From the NCBI RefSeq assembly GCF_010993745.1, contig NZ_WOTN01000003.1, positions 248,001 through 312,000 on the forward strand: a stretch of DNA of 64,000 bases, written 5' to 3'. The notes beneath the pieces are model-generated. The model saw nothing but the letters and a program-made list of their open reading frames with translations, had not been told where the DNA came from and searched no databases. The position numbers were made by a program, and so were the translations under genes. The stretch's first letter is position 1. Each line of letters opens with the position of its first letter. This document shows, piece after piece, positions 34,711-41,984 of this stretch. The DNA comes from Fodinicola acaciae. GTDB taxonomy: Bacteria; Actinomycetota; Actinomycetes; Mycobacteriales; HKI-0501.

Positions 34711-34739
34711 CGTTCGACGTCAATACGTTCGATGTCGAA
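34711..34739. promoter_or_regulatory. MarR-type operator candidates
   Basis: Two near-identical decamers, CGTTCGACGT (34711-34720) and CGTTCGATGT (34726-34735), sit 15 bp apart in the spacer between the SnoaL/LLM genes and the MarR gene; the outer TTCGAC and GTCGAA form an inverted repeat. Expected for a MarR repressor controlling both directions. Confidence 0.6.
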
Positions 34740-34760
34740 GGATATGATACGGTGGTTGTC

Positions 34761-35195
34761 ATGCCACCACGCTTCACGGGTCCGCCGATCGGCGTACAGC
34801 TGGCCACCACGGCTCGTGCGGTCAGCCGCGCGTTCGACGCCGCGCTGGCTGCCGCGGACGGGTCGCTGCCGGTCTGGCAGGTGTTGCTCGCGCTGAAGAC
34901 ACGGCCGACCGCCAACCAGCGCGAGCTGGCGGCGGCGGTCGGCATCGGCGGCGCCACGCTGACCCATCACCTCGACGGCATGGAGTCGGCCGGCCTGGTG
35001 ACGCGGCGGCGCGATCCGGCGAACCGGCGGATGCACCTGGTCGAGCTGACCTCGCTCGGCGAGCAGGCCTTCCTGCGGCTACGAGACATCGCGATCGCGC
35101 ACGACCGGCGGCTGCGCGACGGCATCCCGGAGGAAGACCTGGAGGTCGTACGCCGCACGCTCAGCCGGATGTCGGAAAACGTGACACCAGACTAA
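34761..35195 (+). CDS. MarR-family transcriptional regulator
   Basis: 144 residues from MPPRFTGPPIGVQLATTARA. Winged helix-turn-helix: LPVWQVLLALKTRPTANQRE, ELAAAVGIGGATLTHHLDGME, then the wing LVTRRRDPANRRMHLVELT with the conserved DxRxR/K region. The ATG at 34761 is preferred; the frame continues upstream across the operator repeats. Divergent from the SnoaL-like/LLM pair; probably represses that pair and itself. Confidence 0.88.
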   Translation: MPPRFTGPPIGVQLATTARAVSRAFDAALAAADGSLPVWQVLLALKTRPTANQRELAAAVGIGGATLTHHLDGMESAGLVTRRRDPANRRMHLVELTSLGEQAFLRLRDIAIAHDRRLRDGIPEEDLEVVRRTLSRMSENVTPD

Positions 35196-35200
35196 AAAAC

Positions 35201-35238
35201 CGCATGGCCACCATGACATCGCATGGTGGCCGTGCGGC
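35201..35238 (-). terminator. Strong intrinsic terminator of the S8/S1 protease gene
   Basis: On the minus strand CCGCA-C-GGCCACCATG pairs with CATGGTGGCC-A-TGCGG and is followed by six T. It lies directly between the convergent protease and MarR gene ends. Confidence 0.85.
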
Positions 35239-35242
35239 CACG

Positions 35243-38155
35243 TCAGCTGACGGTGAGCAGGTATTCCGTACTGCCGGCGGTGCCGGCCGAGTCGGTGGCC
35301 GTGACGACGATCTTGTACGAGCCGGGGGTGAACGGCGCGAACACGGTCATCGTCGAGGTGCCACCACCGCTGACCGTCTGCGGGCTGAAGAACGGGTTCA
35401 GCTGCAGGCCGGCACCGTTGGCCGACAGGTTGACGCTGCCGGTGCCTCCGCTGACGGTGATGGTGGTCCTGGCCACGCCGCCGCGGCTGGCGGTGCCGGC
35501 GGCCGGCGACGCGGTGACCTTGAGGTTGCTCGGCGAGCCGGCGCCGACGGTCAGCTTGTACGTCGTGGTTTTGGTCGTGGAGCTGCCTTTTCCGGACACT
35601 GTGATCGTGTAGTCGCCGTCCGGTGTGGAAGACGTCGTCTGTACGGTCAGTTTCGCGTTGGCCCCGGAGTCGACCGTGGCCGGCTGAAACGTCGCGGTCG
35701 CGCCGGCCGGCAGGCCGGTGGCGGTCAGGTCGACCTTCTCCGAGCCGGAATCGGCCGCAGTGCTGGTGATCGTGGTCGACACGTAGTCACCGGCGCGCAC
35801 CTGGCCGGCGGCCGGCGACGCGGCCAGGCTGAAGCCGCCGCTGGGCTGGTCGCCGAGCTGCTGGTGAGCCCAGTCCCCCATTTCGTTGGTGAGCCGAGAA
35901 AAGATGCTGTAGCGGTTGCAGGCGCTGGCGCCCCACGAGGTGAGTCCGACGATGATGCCGTCGACGATCAGCGGTCCACCGCTGTCACCGGAGCAGATGC
36001 CGTCATGGCCGTCGTCGTAGCCGGCGCACACCATGAAGTCGGGATTGACCTGTACGTCGAAAACCTGGCAACCGCTCGCGTCGTTGATCGGCAGCGTCGC
36101 CTTTTTCAGTACGCCGGCCGCCGTACCGGTGCCGGTGCTCTTGCCATAGCCGATCGTGATTCCCTGTTTGCCGGGCTGGGTCAGCGCACTGTCGGCGGAG
36201 GTGGCGAACTTGGCCCATTTCTCCGGTGGCACCGGCAGGTCGTCGGCGACCGTCACGACAGCCACGTCATAGCCGGTCTTCCAGCTGCCGGGACCGGTGT
36301 ATTTCGGATGCACCTTGTAGTCGGTCACCTTGGTGCGGAACGACTCGCTGCCGACGACGTTCAGGTCGTTGCTGCCATACCAATAGCTCTTGTCGCCGCC
36401 GACATCGATCATGCAGTGCGCCGCGGTGAGGATTTTCCGTTTGGCGACAACGGAAGCAGTGCACGACTGGCCCTGCGGATTGCCGCCGCCCACGCGCATG
36501 CCGGCGATGATGAACGGGTTGTCGGCGACGGTCGTCGGCTGGCCGCCGATGATCGACGGGCGTACGCCGCCGGCCGGCAGCTGGTCGGTCGGATTCGCAG
36601 CCTTTGCGCGTATCTTCGCCAAGGACGGCGTGATCGACCACGAGGTCAGCGAGCCGACATCGAAACGATAGACGTCCTGGATGGACAGTTTCCAGGTGCC
36701 GTTGGCGTTTTCGGTCGACGCGTTCACCGTGTACGTCGTGTGGACGCCGGAAGACGAGCCGAGGTCACCTGACTTTTTCAGCACGTACGACCTGCCGCTC
36801 GGACCGATCAGCGAGATCGCCAGGTCACCGGTGTAGGAATGGTCGATGTCGACCTTCACCGGCAGCGACGAGGCCGCGGTCCCCTGGCAGCCGGAGACCT
36901 GGATCTCGCTGGTCACCGTGGCACCGGCGTCCGGAATGGCGAGCCTGTCGCTGTTGGACTTCACGCCACAGGCCGGATTTCCACCGCCACCGATGAAACC
37001 GGTGAAGAGCAGCTTGTTCGGCGAGCCGCTGCCGGGATTCCTCACCACACCGGCAGTGGCATTGCTGACCAGCGCGTCCTGCACCTGCGCCGGCGTCGCG
37101 CCGGGGTTGGCGGCCAGATAGAGCGCCGCCGCGCCGGTGACGTGCGGCGCCGCCATCGACGTGCCGGACATGTTGGACGTGCTTCCGTTGCTCAGACCCA
37201 AAGACGTCACGTTGACACCCGGCGCGAACAGGTCGACGCAGGAACCGTAGTTCGAGAACGACGCGCGGTTGTCGCCGTTGTCAGTCGCGCCGGCGGTGAT
37301 CGCCTCCGGCACGTGCGCCGGACTGGTGTCGCACGCGTCCGCGCTGGAGTTCCCTGCCGCCAGGCCGAAAACGAAACCGGCCGCGATGGCCTTCTTCAAC
37401 GCGTCGTCACCGACACCGAGTTGGTCCATGGTGAGGCTCATGTTCGCGACGCCCGGCTTGCTGCCGTTTGCGGTCAGCCAGTCCAGCGCGGAGATGATGG
37501 CCGAGTCCGGTCCGTTGCCGCTGCAGTCGTTGCCGAGCACCTTGAGCGCGACGATCTTGACTTTCTTTGCCACGCCGTACGTCTTGCTGGCGATCGTGCC
37601 GGCGGTGTGCGTGCCGTGGCCGTTGCAGTCGACGCCCTGGCCGCCGACGAAGTCCTTGCCGACGCTGGCGCGTCCCTCGAAGTCGGGGTTGTCCGCCTTG
37701 ATGCCGGTGTCCAGATCGTACGCGGTGACGCCTTCGCCGGCGTTGGCATAGGTGTATTTGTTGTCCAGCGGCAGGTTCTTCTGGTCGACCCGGTCCAGTC
37801 CCCAGGTCGGGTTGTTCTGCGTGTCGGCGACCTTTGCCGTGCCGTCCTCGTAAACGATGCGTACGGCCGGGTCGGCGGCCAGCCGGCGCGCCTGCCGCGC
37901 GGTCATTCCCTTCACGGCGAATCCGTGAATGGCGGCCGTGTACGTCGCCGCCACGGTGCCGCCGTATTGCGCGGTCAGCGACTTCGCCGGCTGCACTCCG
38001 TCTTTCAACACCACGATGTACTGGTCACCCCAGTGGTGTTTTGCCGGCACCACAACGCCTTCCGGTGGTGCCGCTGTCGCCGGCACGCCGGCGACGGTCA
38101 GCGCGGCGACCGCGACACCGATCGCGACTCCGAGCAGTCGGGTTCTCCAACGCAT
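35243..38155 (-). CDS. Secreted dual protease: subtilisin (S8), P-domain, trypsin (S1) and two beta domains
   Basis: 970 residues. Signal peptide 1-29; I9 propeptide 46-104 (QYIVVLKDGV); S8 catalytic domain about 115-385 with Asp149 (YDLDTGI), His180 (GHGTHTAG), Asn269 (AAGN) and Ser333 (SGTSMAAPHV); P/proprotein-convertase domain about 396-512; trypsin-like S1 domain from about 535 (IIGGQP) with His580 (TAAHC), Asp630 (YDVAVVTV) and Ser725 (GDSGGPL); then two Ig-like repeats (775-870, 877-970) each opening SPAAG. All catalytic residues of both proteases are intact. AGAGGGG precedes the ATG and a strong terminator follows. The IIGG N-terminus would become free only after cleavage, so self-processing by the subtilisin part is plausible. 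Confidence 0.93.
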   Translation of the reverse strand: MRWRTRLLGVAIGVAVAALTVAGVPATAAPPEGVVVPAKHHWGDQYIVVLKDGVQPAKSLTAQYGGTVAATYTAAIHGFAVKGMTARQARRLAADPAVRIVYEDGTAKVADTQNNPTWGLDRVDQKNLPLDNKYTYANAGEGVTAYDLDTGIKADNPDFEGRASVGKDFVGGQGVDCNGHGTHTAGTIASKTYGVAKKVKIVALKVLGNDCSGNGPDSAIISALDWLTANGSKPGVANMSLTMDQLGVGDDALKKAIAAGFVFGLAAGNSSADACDTSPAHVPEAITAGATDNGDNRASFSNYGSCVDLFAPGVNVTSLGLSNGSTSNMSGTSMAAPHVTGAAALYLAANPGATPAQVQDALVSNATAGVVRNPGSGSPNKLLFTGFIGGGGNPACGVKSNSDRLAIPDAGATVTSEIQVSGCQGTAASSLPVKVDIDHSYTGDLAISLIGPSGRSYVLKKSGDLGSSSGVHTTYTVNASTENANGTWKLSIQDVYRFDVGSLTSWSITPSLAKIRAKAANPTDQLPAGGVRPSIIGGQPTTVADNPFIIAGMRVGGGNPQGQSCTASVVAKRKILTAAHCMIDVGGDKSYWYGSNDLNVVGSESFRTKVTDYKVHPKYTGPGSWKTGYDVAVVTVADDLPVPPEKWAKFATSADSALTQPGKQGITIGYGKSTGTGTAAGVLKKATLPINDASGCQVFDVQVNPDFMVCAGYDDGHDGICSGDSGGPLIVDGIIVGLTSWGASACNRYSIFSRLTNEMGDWAHQQLGDQPSGGFSLAASPAAGQVRAGDYVSTTITSTAADSGSEKVDLTATGLPAGATATFQPATVDSGANAKLTVQTTSSTPDGDYTITVSGKGSSTTKTTTYKLTVGAGSPSNLKVTASPAAGTASRGGVARTTITVSGGTGSVNLSANGAGLQLNPFFSPQTVSGGGTSTMTVFAPFTPGSYKIVVTATDSAGTAGSTEYLLTVS

Positions 38156-38243
38156 GGCGCTTCCCCTCTCAGTCGGCCAGCGTCACTATGGGATCGGCGG
38201 ATATGCCGAAACAACCGGTGCGCGGGTCCGTAGGGGTACTTAT

Positions 38244-38930
38244 TTATTGGTACGCCTCCCGCAGCGTCGGCCACTGCGTGAGATCGTGGTTGTGGACCAC
38301 CAGTCGCACCTCGCGCTCGCGCGCGATCGTCATGAGTTTTCGTTGCGCGGCACGCGTTTTCGCCTCGTCGAGATCAAACGGCGTGATGTCTCTGGTGTCC
38401 GGATCGGTGTCCCGCATCCAGGCGTCACCGGCCAGCATGACCAGGCCGGTCCGCGGCAGGTCGACCAGGACGGCCTGATGTCCCGGCACGTGGCCACCGC
38501 ACTCGACCACCGACAGACCGGGCAGCAGCTCGGTGTCGCCGTCGACACACCGATAACGCAGCCGCGGATCGTCCCAGTGCGCGCGCATCCACTCATAGCG
38601 ATGCAGACCGGACGAACGCGCGTGGTCGAGCTGCGCTCGCTGGACGACGAACTCGGCGTCCGGAAACTCGTCGTGCGCGCCGCAGTGATCGGGGTCGAGG
38701 TGACTGACGATGACCATCGAGATGTCGCCAGCTGCCACACCGAGCTCGGCGAGCCGCGTGCGCACGTGTACGGCCGCGAACGGCGACTCCGGATCGCCGA
38801 CCATTTCCTTCGGACAGCCGGAGTCGACGAGCACCCGCCGGCCGTCGGCGAGTGTCAGCAGGTAAGCGGCGATCGGCACGCCGACGCCGCGCACCGTACC
38901 GAGATCGAGGACGCGCAGTTCGGAGATCAT
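38244..38930 (-). CDS. MBL-fold hydrolase, lactonase-like
   Basis: 228 residues of the metallo-beta-lactamase fold. The metal motif is VSHLDPDHCGAHDEF (HxDxDH), a second His is in GGHVPGHQAVLV, Asp in MLAGDAWMRDT, and a C-terminal His in VVHNHD. This pattern, with two Asp in the first motif and no extra domain, resembles N-acyl-homoserine-lactone and other lactonases. The substrate is uncertain. Divergent from a TetR regulator with an operator-like palindrome between the starts. Confidence 0.85.
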   Translation of the reverse strand: MISELRVLDLGTVRGVGVPIAAYLLTLADGRRVLVDSGCPKEMVGDPESPFAAVHVRTRLAELGVAAGDISMVIVSHLDPDHCGAHDEFPDAEFVVQRAQLDHARSSGLHRYEWMRAHWDDPRLRYRCVDGDTELLPGLSVVECGGHVPGHQAVLVDLPRTGLVMLAGDAWMRDTDPDTRDITPFDLDEAKTRAAQRKLMTIAREREVRLVVHNHDLTQWPTLREAYQ

Positions 38931-38940
38931 GAGCCAGAGT

Positions 38941-38962
38941 AAACATGAACGACTTCAAGTTT
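38941..38962. promoter_or_regulatory. TetR operator candidate, MBL/TetR spacer
   Basis: AAACATGAA-CGAC-TTCAAGTTT: 8 of 9 positions pair as an inverted repeat with a 4-bp centre, 11 bp from the MBL start codon. Likely bound by the divergent TetR protein. Confidence 0.6.
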
Positions 38963-38993
38963 GCAACGACTCAGGACCGGCTATGCTGAGGGC

Positions 38994-39656
38994 ATGGAGA
39001 CCGGCCGCCGCGAGCGGAAGAAGCAGCAGACCCGTACGGCGTTGAGCGAGGCCGCGAGCGCGTTGTTCGCCGAGCGCGGCTTCGACGAGGTGACGGTCGC
39101 GGAGATCGCCGCCGCCGCTGACGTGGCGGTCGGCACCGTGTTCAACTACTTCGCCAGCAAGGAGGAGCTGTTTTTCGACCGCCTCGACGGCATCGTCGCG
39201 GCACTGACCACCGCCGTACGCGACCGCGCACCTGACACCAGCGTCGCCGCGGCTTTTCGCGGCTGGCATGAGAAGGAGCTGGCGTTTCTGTTGCATCCCA
39301 GGGGTTCGCGCCGGTCGATACGGTTTTTCCGTACGATCGCCGCCAGCCGGTCGTTGCAGACCGCCGAAATCGGTATCCATCAGCGATTGGAGACCGCGCT
39401 CGCGGAGGCGATCGGCTCGGACGACACGGCCTCGCTGCTCGCCGCGCAGTTGATGGCGATTCACCGCACGGTCGTCGCGAAGTGCCGGTCGCTGCTGCTC
39501 ACCGGCACGTCTCGCCCGATCGTCGCCAGGAAAGTGGAAGCACTCACCGTTGGCGGATTCGAGCTGCTGTCCACGGCAGCGCTCGACTATCAGCCGGTGC
39601 GCACCGACAGCAGGTTGCCGCGCCGCTCATCGAAAGGCAGCGGCAGCGACAGGTGA
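38994..39656 (+). CDS. TetR/AcrR-family regulator
   Basis: 220 residues starting METGRRERKKQQTRTALSEA. HTH: ALFAERGFDEVTVAEIAAAA and VAVGTVFNYFASKEELFF. The C-terminal domain (HEKELAFLLHPRGSRRSIRF) is specific to this protein. Divergent from the MBL lactonase-like gene, which it probably represses through the palindrome between them. Its 3' end overlaps the decayed methyltransferase gene by about 67 nt on the other strand. Confidence 0.88.
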   Translation: METGRRERKKQQTRTALSEAASALFAERGFDEVTVAEIAAAADVAVGTVFNYFASKEELFFDRLDGIVAALTTAVRDRAPDTSVAAAFRGWHEKELAFLLHPRGSRRSIRFFRTIAASRSLQTAEIGIHQRLETALAEAIGSDDTASLLAAQLMAIHRTVVAKCRSLLLTGTSRPIVARKVEALTVGGFELLSTAALDYQPVRTDSRLPRRSSKGSGSDR

Positions 39657-39868
39657 CCGTTGGCCGGATCGTTGACGTAGTCGAGATAGTCGGCCGAGTC
39701 GGCCACCGCGTTCTCGCCGAGCACGATCGCGCCGGGCCGCAGATGCGGCTCCAGCACTCGCAAAACTGGCAGGTAGAGGGTGAACACGCCATCGAGATGG
39801 ACCAGGTCCACCGGTTGGTCGATGCCGGACCGCAGCGTCTCCAGCGCGTCACCGGACCGTACGTCGAC
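39590..39868 (-). pseudogene. O-methyltransferase, 5'-truncated by a MITE
   Basis: The remaining frame encodes the C-terminal 90-odd residues of a class I methyltransferase: VDVRSGDALETLRSGIDQPV, DLVHLDGVFTLYLPVLRVLE, RPGAIVLGENAVADSADYL, ending RRGNLLSVRTG. This is the motif II to V region of catechol-type O-methyltransferases. The SAM-binding N-terminal half is missing; the frame meets the MITE at 39868-39871, and beyond it lies the AraC promoter region with no methyltransferase sequence. Hence a remnant, not a gene. Any short frame through the MITE encodes element sequence (RGTSKQTL). Confidence 0.75.
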
Positions 39869-39870
39869 TA

Positions 39871-40045
39871 GGGTCTGTTTCGAAGTCCCACGTGGATGAG
39901 AGTCGAGATCCAAACGTCGTCTGGCGGTGCGCGGCGCTGCCCGGCGTGGCAGCGCCACGTGGGCGGTTTCGCCGTGCCGTCAGGCGGCCCGAGAAAGATG
40001 TGACAGCGGCTCGGCTAGCGCCGCGTGGGACTTCGAAACAGACCC
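39871..40045. mobile_element. MITE-like element 2, 175 bp, TA target duplication at CTAG
   Basis: Terminal inverted repeats of about 25 bp with one mismatch; both ends begin GGGTCTGTTTCGAAGTCCCA. The element is flanked by TA on each side within CTAG (39868-39871 and 40045-40048), the target preference of IS630/Tc1-type transposases. No coding capacity. The interior shares GAGAGTCGAGATCCAAAC and further blocks with element 1 at 3531-3692. Insertion coincides with the truncated end of the methyltransferase frame, and the element now forms part of the AraC gene upstream region. Confidence 0.85.
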
Positions 40046-40104
40046 TAGTTGGCCGACTGACCGATGATGGCCAATGATGTCCGTGAACTGACCAAGGAGA
40101 CACC

Positions 40105-40816
40105 ATGCTGGTCGCCGTCGACGCGGGAATGGACCGCGGAGATTTCCTTCACCAGCACCAACATGCCCAGCACCTGCTGGCCTGGACGACGACGGCCAGC
40201 ATGCTGATCCGGACCGGCGACACCGACTGGCTCGTCCCGCCGACGCACGCGCTCTGGCTGCCGGCGCGTACGTCCCACACCACCGAGGGTCATCCGGTCC
40301 GGCCGCGACCACGCCGTGCTGTTCGAACCGGACCGCTGCCCACTCACCTGGACCGAGCCGACCGGCGTACTGATGACGCCGCCGCTGCGCGAACTCGTCA
40401 TCCATCTCGGCGAAACGTCGCACGCCAGGCCGCTGGCCGAAGCCCTGCTTTTCCAGCTACTCGAACCCGCGCCGAGCAACACTTTTCCGGTGCCGCTGCC
40501 GACGGACCCGCGCATCCGTATGATCGCCGAGACATTGATCGCCAACCAGGCCGACGGCCGCGAGCTGCCGGCCTGGGCCAGCCACGCGCACACCAGCGTA
40601 CGCACCATCACTCGGCTGGTTTCCGAGGAAACCGGCCTGACCTTCGCACAGTGGCGCACGCGCGTACGTATCCGTGCCGCCCTCACGATGCTGGCCAACG
40701 GCAGGCCGGTCGGCGCGACGGCCAGGGCGCTCGGATATCGCAAGCCGGCGGCCTTCTCGGCCGCGTTCCACCGGGTCACCGGCCAGCATCCGAGCATTTA
40801 CCTGGACGCCGGCTGA
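40105..40816 (+). pseudogene. AraC-family regulator with a +1 frameshift
   Basis: The first 60 codons (MLVAVDAGMDRGDFLHQHQH, then LLAWTTTASMLIRTG) are an AraC-type cupin. At GGG 40287-40289 (gagggtcat) the frame breaks: removing one G joins HTTE to VIRSGRDHAVLFEPDRCP and continues in frame through the two HTH motifs (LPAWASHAHTSVRTITRLVS and ATARALGYRKPAAFSAAFHR) to the stop at 40816. As written, the N-terminal frame runs on instead into the response-regulator frame. Either a true mutation or a one-base sequencing error in a G run. Confidence 0.75.
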
Positions 40817-40854
40817 AACAGTTTCGCAACACCGCGCGTGGCAGACTCGTCTGC

Positions 40855-41508
40855 GTGCGCATTCTGGTGGCTGAGGACGAGGCGGTGCTCGCCGACCTGC
40901 TCGGCGCCGGCCTGCGCTCGGAGTATTTCGCCGTGGACGTCTGCTATGACGGTCTGGAGGCGGAAAAGTTGTTGACCGTCAACGATTACGACGTGGCCGT
41001 GCTGGATCGCGACCTGCCCGGCGTGCACGGCGACGACCTGTGCCGCGGCATCGTCGAGTCCGGCGGGCGTACGCGCGTGCTCATGCTGACCGCGGCGGCG
41101 TCTCTGGACGACCGCGTTTTCGGCCTGGACATCGGCGCCGACGACTATCTCACCAAGCCGTTCGAGTTTCCGGAGCTGCTGGCGCGGATCCGCGCGCTGA
41201 GCCGGCGCAACCGGCCGGCGCTGCCGACCGTGTTGTCCACCGCCGACCTGCAACTCAACCCGGCGACCCACACAGTGACCCGCGCCGGGCGGCCGATTCG
41301 GCTGTCCCCCAAGGAATTCGCCGTGCTGGAGGTGCTGCTGCGCGCCGACGGCGACGTGGTCAGCGCCGAGCAGATCCTGGAACAGGCATGGGACGAGAAC
41401 GCCGATCCGTTCACCGCGGCCGTACGCGTCGTGCTGTCGCGTCTTCGCGCGCGGCTCGGCTCACCGCCGCTCATCGAGACCGTGCCAGGCGTCGGCTATC
41501 GCCTCTAG
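40855..41508 (+). CDS. OmpR-family response regulator (orphan)
   Basis: 217 residues from a GTG (VRILVAEDEAVLADLL). Receiver with acidic pair EDE at 7-9, phospho-acceptor Asp51 (VLDRDLPG), Thr in LMLTAA and Lys101 (TKPFEF); C-terminal OmpR winged helix (SPKEFAVLEVLLRADGDVVS; TAAVRVVLSRLRARLG; VPGVGYRL). No kinase is adjacent. Upstream, TGAAACAGTTTCGC lies 30-40 nt before the start; TGAAACAG also occurs twice in the spacer ahead of the histidine kinase at 49085, so that kinase is its likely partner. Confidence 0.9.
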   Translation: MRILVAEDEAVLADLLGAGLRSEYFAVDVCYDGLEAEKLLTVNDYDVAVLDRDLPGVHGDDLCRGIVESGGRTRVLMLTAAASLDDRVFGLDIGADDYLTKPFEFPELLARIRALSRRNRPALPTVLSTADLQLNPATHTVTRAGRPIRLSPKEFAVLEVLLRADGDVVSAEQILEQAWDENADPFTAAVRVVLSRLRARLGSPPLIETVPGVGYRL

Positions 41509-41880
41509 CTGACGTGGCCATCAGGTTGGTAGCAGTCGGTGATTGGTGCTTGTCCTCCGAATGCGCTGCGGCGGAAGCGTGCGGTATTTGTAAAACTGAA
41601 GCCATGTGCGGGTCGTCATCAGCGGCGTAATGGTCGATCCAGGTCCCTCACCCACACTTGTCGGACACGCCCATCGCAACGGCGATGTGGGCCTTCTTTC
41701 CAGCCAGCCGCCGAACGCCGAACAATCAGTCCTCGCCGCTACCAACGTCCGGGCATGCCCGAAAGCGACGCCAAATTAGTGGGCCACGTGCCGGAGTTGC
41801 CGGATTTACCTCGGCCAGTTTGCGAAAACGGCGATCACCATCCACTTCGGAGCCGATTCTCGCGCTTGCGCCAGAAAAAC
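41509..41880. other. Intergenic region, no supported gene
   Basis: No frame here has support. Composition is less GC-rich than genes around it, consistent with decayed sequence between the response regulator and the DUF222 promoter fragment. Confidence 0.5.
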
Positions 41881-41881
41881 C

Positions 41882-41984
41882 TATCCGCGGATGTGTTTGG
41901 TGGCGTGGTTTTGTCGGTGTGGCCGGTATTATTGGAGGCATGACCACTCCTTCCGCCACCACCGCGCCAGTCGGTGCCAGCTAG
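41882..41984 (+). pseudogene. Promoter and first codons of a DUF222-HNH gene (fragment)
   Basis: About 90 bp nearly identical to the upstream region and first 12 codons of the HNH gene at 54488: GATGTGTTTGGTGGCGTGG, TATTAT (41927-41932), TGGAGGC and ATG at 41940, encoding MTTPSATTAPVGA before a stop (TAG 41982-41984). The similarity ends 1-9 bp before the stop codon of the convergent kinase gene. A duplicated or recombined family fragment; its promoter may still fire toward the kinase gene end. Confidence 0.8.

Noticed and set aside
40105-41508. One 467-residue AraC/response-regulator fusion
   Set aside because: The middle third is a wrong-frame Arg/Pro/His-rich stretch caused by the frameshift; the AraC HTH lies in another frame and the response regulator has its own GTG start.
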